The position numbers were made by a program, and so were the translations under genes. The notes beneath the pieces were generated by a model that was not told where the DNA came from, ran no database searches, and saw only the letters and a program-made list of their open reading frames with translations. Positions 1-8,500 of a DNA stretch of 60,547 nt are shown in pieces. Every line of letters begins with the position of its first letter. The stretch's first letter is position 1. This DNA is from an uncultured Flavobacteriaceae bacterium (GTDB taxonomy: Bacteria > Bacteroidota > Bacteroidia > Flavobacteriales > Flavobacteriaceae), in assembly GCA_947489085.1 (NCBI GenBank), contig CANLCJ010000027.1, positions 1 through 60,547 of the forward strand. Direction: 5' to 3'.

Positions 1-215
1 TCTTCGTGTCATATCAGTAAATTTAATGTTTTTTTTGAACTTAATTTACTGTCCTATTTTTGGGGGAATGATTAGTAAATAGAAATTGCATTGCACAGTG
101 TAATAATGATAAAAGTAGTTTTTATATGTTTTTAAAAATTCACGTTAAACTTTTTACAATTTTTACTGTCTTAGGTAATGAGTATTTATATTGCTAATAT
201 TAAATTTTAATTTAT

Positions 216-521
216 ATGATGACTACAGTTATTAAAACAAGTTTGTGCTTTGCTGCACTTATGTTATGCACTTCAATTGGTTTTGCACAAGACCGCAAGA
301 GTCCTGATCCTGAAAAAGCGTTTAATCGATTTGATAAGAATAAAGATGCTGCTGTAACATTCGAAGAATTTAAAAATGTGAAACGCAAAAATGACGTCGC
401 CGAAGACGTCTTAAAAAAACGCTTTGATCGTATGGATGCAGATAAAGATGGTTCGATTGTTTTAGAAGAACTTAAAGCTCATTTTGATAAAGTTGCAGCA
501 CGAAAAGCTAAAAACAAATAA
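216..521 (+). CDS. Secreted EF-hand calcium-binding protein
   Basis: A 101-residue protein with a signal peptide (hydrophobic residues about 7-23, likely cleaved after GFA before QD). Two EF-hand loops follow. The first, at about residues 40-51, starts DKNKDAAVTF and has Ala where the canonical loop has Gly. The second, at about 74-85, starts DADKDGSIVL and is canonical. The rest is Lys-rich. EF-hand pairs bind Ca2+; here this would happen in the periplasm or outside the cell. Two adjacent ATG codons (216 and 219) could start it. It stands alone and is followed by a hairpin terminator. The ligand and partner are not known. Confidence 0.85.
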   Translation: MMTTVIKTSLCFAALMLCTSIGFAQDRKSPDPEKAFNRFDKNKDAAVTFEEFKNVKRKNDVAEDVLKKRFDRMDADKDGSIVLEELKAHFDKVAARKAKNK

Positions 522-532
522 ATATAAGGTTT

Positions 533-580
533 CTCCAACAAAAGCATTTAAGTATATTTTTGTTGGGGGATTTTATTTTT
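533..580 (+). terminator. Rho-independent terminator after the EF-hand gene
   Basis: The arms CCAACAAAA (535-543) and TTTTGTTGG (558-566) are perfectly complementary across a 14-base loop. A T-rich run (TTTTATTTTT, 571-580) follows. It lies 14 bases after the stop codon. Confidence 0.75.
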
Positions 581-696
581 CTTCTCTTGGTTTCTGCTGC
601 AGTAAATCGTATTTAAAGCACTATTAATTTTATTCGAGCTAACTTTTCGCTGTAGATTTATCTATATTACCTTTATTAATTATTTAAAAACACAAT

Positions 697-831
697 ATGG
701 GTAAAGGCGATAAAAAAACAAAACGAGGCAAAATTAGTTTAGGAACTTTTGGCAGCAAACGCCCGAGAATAAAAAAGAGGCCTAAAAGAACTACACATTT
801 AAATGTTGAGGACAAACCTAAAGTTAAATAA
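697..831 (+). CDS. 30S ribosomal protein THX (bTHX)
   Basis: A 44-codon reading frame (ATG at 697, TAA at 829-831) encodes a very basic peptide that begins MGKGDKKTKRGKI and continues with SFGSKRPR-like residues. This Lys/Arg-rich pattern is typical of the THX family, a tiny protein of the small ribosomal subunit head that is common in Bacteroidota. It is shorter than usual gene-calling cut-offs. It converges on the TPR gene on the other strand, with 10 bases between the stops. Confidence 0.8.
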   Translation: MGKGDKKTKRGKISLGTFGSKRPRIKKRPKRTTHLNVEDKPKVK

Positions 832-841
832 GTTTACTGCG

Positions 842-1483
842 CTATATCGTATTTAGCAATTGTTCACTCTCCACTAATGCCAACTTGTAAAGTTTTTTGT
901 TAGGCTTTGTCATGTGCTTGCCTTCTTTTAGCAGTTCTTCGAGAACGGTTTTGGCATTTGATGTCTTTCCTATTTCAATCAAAAATTTGGCATAAACAAC
1001 GCGTTCGTTATAATGTGAGAAACGAATATCTATAGCACTCAAATTTTGCTCTGCATCCTCCAATTTACCAAGTGCTTTTAATGCTAAACCATACAAAAAC
1101 TGTGTTCTAGAGGTATTAAATTCGCTATGTGCTCCTATTTTTTCAGCATAGATAACAACACTTTCAAAGTCATTCAACTTATAAAATGCTTCCACCATTT
1201 GTTTAATAACGTAAAGGTCGTTTTGAAAATTGCCATCCAAAGCCGCTTTGTAATTGTTAATTGCGTTTTCATAATTACCCAACTGTAAATAAGCATCTGC
1301 AAGATCGACTCTATTTTGGTAGGTATCTGCCAATTCTAACTGCCCCTCTAAATCTTTAATTTTTTTAGTAGGGTTAATAATGTTTGTTATATTTTTTGTT
1401 ATTGTATCTGCATCACGTTGGTTGTATACCTGCGTTATAAGATAAATAATACTACCTATAAGAGGCAAAAAAAAGATAACCAA
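842..1483 (-). CDS. Membrane-anchored TPR protein
   Basis: 213 residues. The first 20 are hydrophobic (LPLIGSIIYLIT), resembling the second transmembrane helix of PLDc_N-type anchors. The rest is a string of TPR-like helical pairs from about residue 45 (NRVDLADAYLQLGNYENA) to 190, so it is probably a scaffold on the cytoplasmic side of the membrane. The start is awkward. The only start in frame is TTG at 1483, just after a stop. An ATG at 1497-1499 lies in another frame and would join this frame if the run of eight A (1467-1474) lost one base. Either the start is TTG, or there is a homopolymer frameshift and the true protein is about five residues longer. Confidence 0.7.
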   Translation of the reverse strand: MVIFFLPLIGSIIYLITQVYNQRDADTITKNITNIINPTKKIKDLEGQLELADTYQNRVDLADAYLQLGNYENAINNYKAALDGNFQNDLYVIKQMVEAFYKLNDFESVVIYAEKIGAHSEFNTSRTQFLYGLALKALGKLEDAEQNLSAIDIRFSHYNERVVYAKFLIEIGKTSNAKTVLEELLKEGKHMTKPNKKLYKLALVESEQLLNTI

Positions 1484-1596
1484 TAATATTGGTTACCATG
1501 CTTTATGCAGTGGTATATGCAATAACCTTGAAGTACTAACGGAATTAAATATAACATGTCTTTATTAAATGCTGCGGTTTTTGGTATGGTCCTGCT

Positions 1597-2355
1597 TTAT
1601 CTTGTAAACACCAATTCATTGTCCTTGGATAGAGTTTCGCTAAACCTATAATCCATGGCGTTAAAGCCTTTTAGATCTTCTATAGTTTTCGCGTCTTTAT
1701 CTACAACATACCTCGCCATAGCACCTCTAGCTGCCTTTGCGTAGAAGGAAATAACCTTGTAAGCACCGTTTTTAAAATCTTTAAAGTTGGCTGTAATTAC
1801 GGGTACTTTTAAAGCTTTTTTATCAACAGCCTTAAAATACTCATTACTAGCTAAATTCAAAAAAAGTTCATCTGGAGCAAGTTCCTCATTAAGTGCTGCT
1901 GCAATATCTTTTTTCCAAAATTCGTATAAATTTTTATGTGTTGCTACACCAAATTTAGTTCCCATTTCTAACCTATAAGGCTGTATCAAATCTAATGGTT
2001 TTAACACACCATACAATCCAGACAGCACACGCACGGTTTGTTGTAACTTATCTATTCTATTTTCAGGAATGGTGTAAGCATCTAATCCACGGTAAACATC
2101 GCCATTAAAAGCATAAATCGCTGGCCTTGCATTATCTGGTGTAAATGGCAGTGCCCAGCTGTTATTACGCGCGTAGTTGAGCTCTCCCAAAGTGTCTGAT
2201 ATTTTCATAAGTTTGGACAAATCTTTAGCAGATGCTTTTCTTAGTGCAGTATTTAGCACCTTAGACTGTTCTAAAAAAGAGGGCTGTGTAAATTTATCTG
2301 TCGGTAATTCTGTTTCAAAATCCATAGATTTTGCTGGAGAAATCACTAATTTCAT
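1597..2355 (-). CDS. yaaA: Peroxide stress protein YaaA (UPF0246/DUF328)
   Basis: 252 residues, full family length. The N-terminus MKLVISPAKSMDF, the central LSGLYGVLKPLD and the RLEMGTK segment are hallmarks of YaaA. In E. coli this protein limits intracellular free iron and DNA damage during H2O2 stress; it is a DNA-binding cytoplasmic protein. The ATG at 2355 is the only start that keeps the conserved N-terminus. A TAnnTTTG promoter element lies about 41 bases upstream. It is transcribed singly, divergent from the racemase-like gene. Confidence 0.93.
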   Translation of the reverse strand: MKLVISPAKSMDFETELPTDKFTQPSFLEQSKVLNTALRKASAKDLSKLMKISDTLGELNYARNNSWALPFTPDNARPAIYAFNGDVYRGLDAYTIPENRIDKLQQTVRVLSGLYGVLKPLDLIQPYRLEMGTKFGVATHKNLYEFWKKDIAAALNEELAPDELFLNLASNEYFKAVDKKALKVPVITANFKDFKNGAYKVISFYAKAARGAMARYVVDKDAKTIEDLKGFNAMDYRFSETLSKDNELVFTR

Positions 2356-2395
2356 ATCAATACCTGATTACTAAAGTTAAAATTATATCTTTAAT

Positions 2396-2403
2396 CAAAG
2401 TTA
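2396..2403 (-). promoter_or_regulatory. -7 promoter element (TAACTTTG) for yaaA
   Basis: Reads TAACTTTG on the minus strand, matching the Bacteroidota consensus TAnnTTTG, 41 bases before the yaaA ATG. No good -33 TTTG was seen at the usual spacing, so the call rests on the -7 box alone. Confidence 0.45.
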
Positions 2404-2515
2404 CGATTCCTTTTTGGCTTTATAAATAGCATTCAAAAAGTATTAACACTATTTATATTGAATGAGACCTTCAACTTTACAAAAACAGTACATTAGCATT
2501 TTAAATTAATTGCAA

Positions 2516-3133
2516 ATGATTGCCTTTTTACACACCTCTAAAGTACACATTGACCGTTTTGAAGCTTTGGTTAAAAAATTTGATCCTAGTATAGAAACCA
2601 AACACTTTGTTAATAAAACACTGCTAGATAATGCGCTTAATAACGGACATACAGATGCTGCTCTTTTTAGCAAAGAGATCGCTGCTATTCGAAAAGAAGC
2701 GCCATCGCTCCTAATTTGTACATGTTCTACCTATGGTGCCGAGAGCGACAACCATGAAAATGTGCTGCGTATTGATAAACCCATTATCGAGTACATGATT
2801 AAAAATCATTTTAAAATAGGTTTGGTCTACACTGCAAATTCTACTAAAACCGTGAGTGAAGATTTATTATTAGAAACCGCAGAAACACAACAGAAACCTA
2901 TAGAAATTACGCTTTGCGATTGCTCTGAATATTGGCCTTATTTCGAAGCTGGAAATCTGGAAGCCTACCGTAAAAATATTGCCAACACTATTAGAAATAT
3001 TGCAGATAAGGTTGACGTTATTTTTCTTGCTCAGGCCTCTATGGAAGGCGCTAAAGATTACTTAACCGACTTGAAAGTGCCAATTTATACAAGTCCTGAA
3101 TTTGGCATTAAAACCTTGATAGCGCAGTTATAG
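2516..3133 (+). CDS. Asp/Glu racemase-superfamily-like protein
   Basis: 205 residues from the ATG at 2516 (a TTG six bases earlier is also in frame). It has the alternating beta-alpha pattern of the Asp/Glu/hydantoin racemase fold. The segment LLICTCSTYG (about residues 65-74) sits where the first catalytic Cys of these enzymes lies. At the second site the protein has FLAQASMEGA, with no Cys, so a two-base racemase mechanism is unlikely. It may be a decarboxylase-like or non-catalytic member. It lies 106 bases before the phytochrome operon on the same strand, but the operon has its own promoter-like element. Confidence 0.6.
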   Translation: MIAFLHTSKVHIDRFEALVKKFDPSIETKHFVNKTLLDNALNNGHTDAALFSKEIAAIRKEAPSLLICTCSTYGAESDNHENVLRIDKPIIEYMIKNHFKIGLVYTANSTKTVSEDLLLETAETQQKPIEITLCDCSEYWPYFEAGNLEAYRKNIANTIRNIADKVDVIFLAQASMEGAKDYLTDLKVPIYTSPEFGIKTLIAQL

Positions 3134-3200
3134 TGAACGCCTATTGTATTCTATTTAAATTAAAGTACGCTTAAACCTAAGTTTTGTCTTACAAAAACCG

Positions 3201-3208
3201 TAACTTTG
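3201..3208 (+). promoter_or_regulatory. -7 promoter element (TAACTTTG) for the phytochrome operon
   Basis: TAACTTTG matches TAnnTTTG, 31 bases before the heme oxygenase ATG. A TTTG lies upstream at 3183-3186, but the 14-base spacing is shorter than the usual 19. Confidence 0.45.
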
Positions 3209-3239
3209 AGGTAATTACAATTGAAAATGCCAATGTTTT

Positions 3240-3809
3240 ATGAATGAATTATTTAGAAAAAAATTAAGATCTGCTACAACACACCATCATACTGCCGTAG
3301 AAACTATTTTTGGTTTCGACAAAGGCATTAGTGCAGAATCTTTAGACCTATTTCATACTACAATGCTTAGTGCCAGAACAATTTGCGAAACAGCTTTGCG
3401 TAAATTAGAGATTAACACCTATAACGGTACGCTTATTAAAGCTTTAAAGAAAGATTTAGATTTACCTGAAAACTACACACCCAACATAAACCCATACAAA
3501 ACTAGTGAGATAGAAATATCTAATCTAAGCACCCAATTGGGTGTTTTTTATGTGTTTGCGGGCTCTTCAGCTGGTGCTAAAATACTATTAAATACTGCCC
3601 AAAAAGAAGCTATAAACTATCCTCTATACTATTTCAATGCTTTAGTAAATAGCAGCAGTAACCAAATGCGTGATTTAAAATTGATGTTAAGTCAAGAAGG
3701 CCTTATTGAAGATGATATTATAAGCGCTGCACAATACACGTTCCAATTAATTCACGATATAGGCACGCATGAACTTAAAAGACGAAATACAAAACTCCAA
3801 AATACTTGA
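3240..3809 (+). CDS. Biliverdin-producing heme oxygenase
   Basis: 189 residues, the size of bacterial BphO/HmuO-type heme oxygenases. The N-terminal THHHTAVE segment (residues 14-21) supplies the proximal heme His, and the helix AGSSAGAKIL (about 109-118) matches the flexible Gly-rich distal helix. Heme oxygenases open heme with O2 and reductant to biliverdin, CO and iron. The next gene, overlapping by 41 bases, is a bacteriophytochrome that needs biliverdin, so the enzyme most likely makes its chromophore. The shared promoter and overlap suggest translational coupling. Confidence 0.85.
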   Translation: MNELFRKKLRSATTHHHTAVETIFGFDKGISAESLDLFHTTMLSARTICETALRKLEINTYNGTLIKALKKDLDLPENYTPNINPYKTSEIEISNLSTQLGVFYVFAGSSAGAKILLNTAQKEAINYPLYYFNALVNSSSNQMRDLKLMLSQEGLIEDDIISAAQYTFQLIHDIGTHELKRRNTKLQNT

Positions 3810-6345
3810 GAGTAAAGCTTTAGAAGCCTGTAATGATGAACCTATAGAAACACCTGGGTACATACAAAGTTACGGTGCTCTTATAGCTTTCGATTTTAAT
3901 TCTCTAATAGTTAGTTACGTCTCTGGCAATGTTACCGACTATTTTAAATGCAGTGTTAAAGACATGTTAGGCAACTCTGTACGCTCATTTTTCGAAACCA
4001 GTGCTTTTCACGATATCTCTAACATTGCTTCGCACAAATCGGCTTTTAAACAAAGAGAATTGGTTAAACGCATGGTGCTTAACACCAAAGAGGCAGACAT
4101 CTCTTTGTTTAGAGTACCTCAATATGTTGTTTTAGAAATTACACCAACACATAACAATTTCAACACTTATAAAATTAATGCAGAGCTTAAATGGATATTA
4201 AATACCATCAAAGCCTCAAACAATATAGATACCATTTTAACACAGGCCGTAAATTGTTTTAGAAAAGTGGTAGATTTCGACAGGGTTAAGGCACTACGGT
4301 TTTATCCCGATTACTCTGGCGAAATTGTTGCAGAATCTAGCAACGGTAAGATGGATTCTTATTTAGGGCTAAATTTTCCCGCAGCAGATCTTCCTGTTAT
4401 TGCCAGAAAACTTTTAGAGAAAATAAATATACGGCATATACAAAACACGGCAGATAATGGGGTTAAAATTTTTTCTAGCTCCAAAACATTACCAGATTTA
4501 AACTTAACGCAATCGTTGTTAAGAGGAAACTCTCTTATACACAATCAGTATTTAAGAAATATGGGCGTGTCCTCTACCATTACCATTCCTATCCTATTCA
4601 AAGGCAAATTATGGGGCTTGTTTTCTTTCCATAATAAAGCAACAAAAAGCTTGACAGCAGAAGTTGTCTCTGCCTTAGAAGTTATAGGACAGGTCATAAA
4701 TATGCTGATAGAGGAGAAAATTAAAAAAAACACAGAAAAGAAAATTAGTAACCTCTACCTCAACGGTGAAGAATTTGTAACATTAAATCAAAACGCTTTA
4801 TACCTCCAGAAGTTTTGGTCGGCCCACGCTAAAAAACTAAAAGCGTTGATAGAGTGTGACGGTGTGGCCTATAGCATCGATAAAAAAATATTGGTATACG
4901 GCAATTGCCCTTCTAAAAATAGTATTGCAAGCTTGTCTCAACATTTAAGCGCAGAAAAACATATTTTCTACACTACAAATATTACAAGTTTAAGTAGCGA
5001 AGATTTTGGTACCTCCAGAGGTTTACTCGCTTTGTGTGTAAACCATGGTAATCCAAATATTTGCATTTACTTTTTTAGAAATGCCATAGAGCAAAATATC
5101 AATTGGGCTGGAAACCCCAAAAAAGACATTAGCTTTACCAAAGAAAAAATACGTTTGCACCCCAGAAGCTCTTTTAACGAGTTTATAGAAAACAACAAAG
5201 AACATTCTAAATTATGGGATTCCCAAACACTAACTCTTGCAGAAGCTGCTCTAGAAACATTTAAAAAAGCCGTTTACATCGAAAAAATAAGTACAGAACG
5301 ACTACGTATTGTTATTCAAGAACTTAACCACCGCTTAAGAAATATTTTAGCACTAGTACGTTCGATTTCCAGACAAACTGCCGATCCTAAAATATCTATT
5401 GAAAACTATACAAACTCTTTAGAAAAACGCATTTTAGCCTTGGCAGAAGCCAATAATTTACTAACCGATAATTTTTATAATGCTGTTAGCATAAGAGCCA
5501 TATTTAAAAAAGTAATATTTTCCATATACAACAATCAAGACAAGGTTACATTAGAGGGTATGGAAGTAAAACTTACTTCTGAAATTACGCCAATGATTGT
5601 GCTCATAATTCATGAGCTTAGTACCAATGCCGTAAAATATGGTGCTTTATCTGTAGCAAAAGGCCACGTAAAAATTAACTGGGAAATTAAAGACAAGGGA
5701 TTATGCATAACTTGGGAAGAATTAAACGGCCCTAAGGTTACTCCTCCTAAACAATTTGGCTTTGGCACAACTATTATTAAAAACGCTATTTCTTATGAGT
5801 TTGACGGCACCTCTAAAATTGAATTTAACGATACAGGCATAAAAGTTAGCTTAGAGATTCCGCACCATCTTATTGGAGAAAACAAAGCCCCTGTTTTTGT
5901 TTTAGAACAAGTAGAAGATTTAGCCTTGTTAAAAAATGAAAACGAAACCCCTAAAACGTTTAATGTTTTAATTCTAGAAGACGATTTTATCAATGCATGG
6001 GATATGGAAAAGTCAATTTCTAGTATAAGCACTCATATTGTAAAGTCCTTTGCCAAACAAGAAGACGCTTTATTAGCTCTAGATAAAGACAGTTACCAAC
6101 TGGCACTGTTAGATGTTAATTTAAAAAATGAAACCTGTGTAGATGTGGCAAAAGCCTGTAGCAAAAAAAACATCCCATTTTATTACATAACAGGCTATGG
6201 CAAGTCTTTTTTAAAAGAAAAAGCTTTTCCGCTAGCCCCCATATTATTAAAACCCATAACTGCTGAAACTTTACAAGAAATTATAAGTAAAAATTTTTCG
6301 GATAATGACAATGCATACCAACATAAAAAAGATTTTAATTGTTGA
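3769..6345 (+). CDS. Bacteriophytochrome HWE-type histidine kinase with receiver domain
   Basis: 858 residues. The order is PAS (about 20-125), GAF (about 135-300), PHY (about 310-490), HWE-family kinase (about 525-705) and receiver (about 735-850). Cys21, just before the PAS domain (ALEACNDEP), is the expected biliverdin attachment site. The GAF domain has PAADLP in place of PASDIP. The kinase has the phosphoacceptor LNHRLRNILALV and the ATP-lid region FGFGTTIIKNA. The receiver carries ILEDD and ALLDVNL with the phosphoacceptor Asp. It is a red/far-red light sensor that autophosphorylates and can pass phosphate to its own receiver or to the next gene product. It overlaps both neighbours by 41 bases. 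Confidence 0.92.
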   Translation: MNLKDEIQNSKILESKALEACNDEPIETPGYIQSYGALIAFDFNSLIVSYVSGNVTDYFKCSVKDMLGNSVRSFFETSAFHDISNIASHKSAFKQRELVKRMVLNTKEADISLFRVPQYVVLEITPTHNNFNTYKINAELKWILNTIKASNNIDTILTQAVNCFRKVVDFDRVKALRFYPDYSGEIVAESSNGKMDSYLGLNFPAADLPVIARKLLEKINIRHIQNTADNGVKIFSSSKTLPDLNLTQSLLRGNSLIHNQYLRNMGVSSTITIPILFKGKLWGLFSFHNKATKSLTAEVVSALEVIGQVINMLIEEKIKKNTEKKISNLYLNGEEFVTLNQNALYLQKFWSAHAKKLKALIECDGVAYSIDKKILVYGNCPSKNSIASLSQHLSAEKHIFYTTNITSLSSEDFGTSRGLLALCVNHGNPNICIYFFRNAIEQNINWAGNPKKDISFTKEKIRLHPRSSFNEFIENNKEHSKLWDSQTLTLAEAALETFKKAVYIEKISTERLRIVIQELNHRLRNILALVRSISRQTADPKISIENYTNSLEKRILALAEANNLLTDNFYNAVSIRAIFKKVIFSIYNNQDKVTLEGMEVKLTSEITPMIVLIIHELSTNAVKYGALSVAKGHVKINWEIKDKGLCITWEELNGPKVTPPKQFGFGTTIIKNAISYEFDGTSKIEFNDTGIKVSLEIPHHLIGENKAPVFVLEQVEDLALLKNENETPKTFNVLILEDDFINAWDMEKSISSISTHIVKSFAKQEDALLALDKDSYQLALLDVNLKNETCVDVAKACSKKNIPFYYITGYGKSFLKEKAFPLAPILLKPITAETLQEIISKNFSDNDNAYQHKKDFNC

Positions 6346-6718
6346 AGACGATTTCCAACTGGCTACAGAGTGGCAAAAAGAACTAATAGATAAAGGTTAT
6401 AGTTGCGATATTGTTACAAACTCTGATGATGCCAGACTATTATTCCATAAAAACTATGAATGTTTTATTATAGATTTGTTTCATGTACAGAATGATACCT
6501 TTCTATCTAATGGAGGCATACGTTCCATAGGGCAAATACGAAAGCGTGATGCTTCCCATAACAAAAAATCGTTAATTATAACTGTAACGGGCTACTATCG
6601 AGATAGCGACAACCATAAAATTTCTACAGGCGCCATAACAGAGTCGCTTGGAGCAGACTACACCTTAAAAAAGCCCATTGAATTTTCAAACATCTTAAAA
6701 CTCATAGAAGATTGGTAA
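6305..6718 (+). CDS. Single-domain response regulator
   Basis: 137 residues, one receiver domain with no output domain. ILIVEDDF holds the acidic pair, FIIDLF the phosphoacceptor Asp, and LKKPIEF the conserved Lys. A loop after the Asp (QNDTFLSNGG) is longer than usual. It overlaps the phytochrome gene by 41 bases and is the obvious partner of its HWE kinase. A lone receiver usually relays phosphate to another protein or acts by protein binding. No DNA-binding regulator is encoded here. It converges on the pseudouridine synthase gene 14 bases away. Confidence 0.85.
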   Translation: MTMHTNIKKILIVEDDFQLATEWQKELIDKGYSCDIVTNSDDARLLFHKNYECFIIDLFHVQNDTFLSNGGIRSIGQIRKRDASHNKKSLIITVTGYYRDSDNHKISTGAITESLGADYTLKKPIEFSNILKLIEDW

Positions 6719-6732
6719 ACCAAAAAGCCTAT

Positions 6733-7773
6733 TTATAAGTCAGCCTCTTGGTGTTTTGAGTAATTGCGCCACTTCTCTATACATTTAACCATATCGTCTG
6801 GAACAGGTGTTTCGAACCTTAAAAATGCTTTTGTAATGGGGTGTACAAAACCCAAAGTTTTGGCATGCAATGCCTGCCTTGGTAATAGCTTGAAACAATT
6901 ATCTACAAACTGTTTGTATTTGGTAAAGGTTGTACCTTTTAAAATGGCATCTCCTCCGTAACGCTCATCGTTAAATAAGGTGTGCCCAATATGTTTCATA
7001 TGTACACGAATTTGGTGTGTACGGCCAGTTTCTAATTTACAAGATACAAGCGTAACATATCCTAAACGTTCCAAAACTTTGTAATGCGTAACCGCTGGTT
7101 TACCTTTATCGGCATCCTCCCCTTCGTATACCGTGTTTTGAAGTCTGTTTTTGGGGTGTCTGCCTATATTGCCTTCTACAACACCTTCATCTAACGCCAC
7201 ATTGCCCCAAACCAAAGCTACATATTCACGCTCGCTTGTTTTTTCAGCAAACTGCAGAGACAGGTGTCGCATAGCCTCCTCCGTCTTAGCTACAACCAGT
7301 AAACCACTTGTATCCTTATCTATACGGTGTACCAAACCGGGGCGTTCGCTAGAGTTATTGGGTAAATTATCGAACCTGTGTATCAAACCATTTATTAAAG
7401 TTCCAGAATAGTTACCGTGACCGGGATGCACTACCAAACCTGCTGGTTTATTTACGACCAATAAAGTATCGTCTTCGTAAACAATATCTAAAGGCATTTC
7501 TTCTCCAACCAATAAAGCCTCGTAGGTAGGGTGCTCGAACAACACACGAATAGCATCGTTTGGACGCACTTTGTAGTTCGATTTTACAGGTATTCCATTT
7601 ACAAGTATCCCTTCGTTTTTGGCAGCGTTTTGAAGTTTGCTGCGTGTTATATCCTCTATGTAATTTAAAAGGTATTTATCGATACGTAAAGGAGTTTGCC
7701 CTTTATCTACTTTAAACGTGTAATGCTCGTGTAGATTATCATTGTCTGGTAATTGTGGTCCTTGTGTTTCCAT
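6733..7773 (-). CDS. rluD: RluD-family 23S rRNA pseudouridine synthase
   Basis: 346 residues. An S4 RNA-binding domain (about 25-85, LRIDKYLLNYIED) is followed by the RluA/RluD catalytic domain. The catalytic Asp lies in VHRIDKDTSGLLV (about 147-159), and the RTHQIRVHM segment is also conserved. RluD-type enzymes isomerise uridines in helix 69 of 23S rRNA. The gene starts 26 bases after the PASTA gene ends on the same strand, so the two are probably co-transcribed, as in many Flavobacteriia. Confidence 0.9.
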   Translation of the reverse strand: METQGPQLPDNDNLHEHYTFKVDKGQTPLRIDKYLLNYIEDITRSKLQNAAKNEGILVNGIPVKSNYKVRPNDAIRVLFEHPTYEALLVGEEMPLDIVYEDDTLLVVNKPAGLVVHPGHGNYSGTLINGLIHRFDNLPNNSSERPGLVHRIDKDTSGLLVVAKTEEAMRHLSLQFAEKTSEREYVALVWGNVALDEGVVEGNIGRHPKNRLQNTVYEGEDADKGKPAVTHYKVLERLGYVTLVSCKLETGRTHQIRVHMKHIGHTLFNDERYGGDAILKGTTFTKYKQFVDNCFKLLPRQALHAKTLGFVHPITKAFLRFETPVPDDMVKCIEKWRNYSKHQEADL

Positions 7774-7799
7774 TATTGTGGCATTAGTTGTTACTAATG

Positions 7800-8354
7800 C
7801 TAAGGGCGTTTTCCGTTGCCTAAAACTAAATCTATAGCAGATGTTTTAGCCAGTTTATCTCCTGCTTTTATAAGTTTGCCTTTGTACATTAACTCCAGCA
7901 CAATATCTTTTCCTAAATTATCTTTATAGGTTATTTTGCCTATTCTAAAACCTAAAGCCTCTAAGTTTGGTGCTGCTTGCCTGTATGTACGTTCTCTTAA
8001 GTTTGGCACTTCTACTTTTCTATATCCAGAAGGGTTTAGCGTTAAATATATTTTTCTGTTTTGCTTTACCTTAGTACCAACTGGTGGATCTTGATCTATT
8101 ACAGAGTATTTCGGGTAATTGGGGTTGTAATTTGCAGAATCTTGAATTTGCATGTTCAAATTGTTCTCCTTTAATTGAATTTCTGCAACACTTTTAGATT
8201 TTCCCTTTAAATCTGGCACGGTTTCAAACTCTCCATGATTTGTAGTTGCTTTTAACCACTTTAACATTATAAAGCACAGTATAATAACTGCTACTATCGC
8301 CAACGCTAATTGCTTTAAAAATACTTTACTAAAAACAAACTTAATAATACTCAT
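7800..8354 (-). CDS. PASTA-domain membrane protein
   Basis: 184 residues. A transmembrane helix at about 14-31 (ALAIVAVIILCFIML) is followed by two to three PASTA-like units (VPDLKGKS at 43, VPNLRERTY at 115). PASTA domains bind peptidoglycan fragments or beta-lactams in other proteins. There is no kinase or transpeptidase domain, so this is a stand-alone anchored PASTA protein with the domains in the periplasm. It is divergent from ddl, which makes D-Ala-D-Ala for peptidoglycan, so a cell-wall role fits the context. Confidence 0.85.
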   Translation of the reverse strand: MSIIKFVFSKVFLKQLALAIVAVIILCFIMLKWLKATTNHGEFETVPDLKGKSKSVAEIQLKENNLNMQIQDSANYNPNYPKYSVIDQDPPVGTKVKQNRKIYLTLNPSGYRKVEVPNLRERTYRQAAPNLEALGFRIGKITYKDNLGKDIVLELMYKGKLIKAGDKLAKTSAIDLVLGNGKRP

Positions 8355-8374
8355 TTACAGGTTTTTCTATTTGG

Positions 8375-8382
8375 CAAATATA
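8375..8382 (-). promoter_or_regulatory. -7 promoter element (TATATTTG) for PASTA-rluD
   Basis: Reads TATATTTG on the minus strand, 20 bases before the PASTA protein ATG, matching TAnnTTTG. The implied 5' leader is short. Confidence 0.5.
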
Positions 8383-8500
8383 TAAAAACCGTTCTGTTTT
8401 TTCTTTTGTAATTTATATGATATTTTAGCTTTAAACTAATCTTTAGTCGTCAGTACTACTAAATATAACAAAAGCATACAGATCTCATAGCTCATACATT

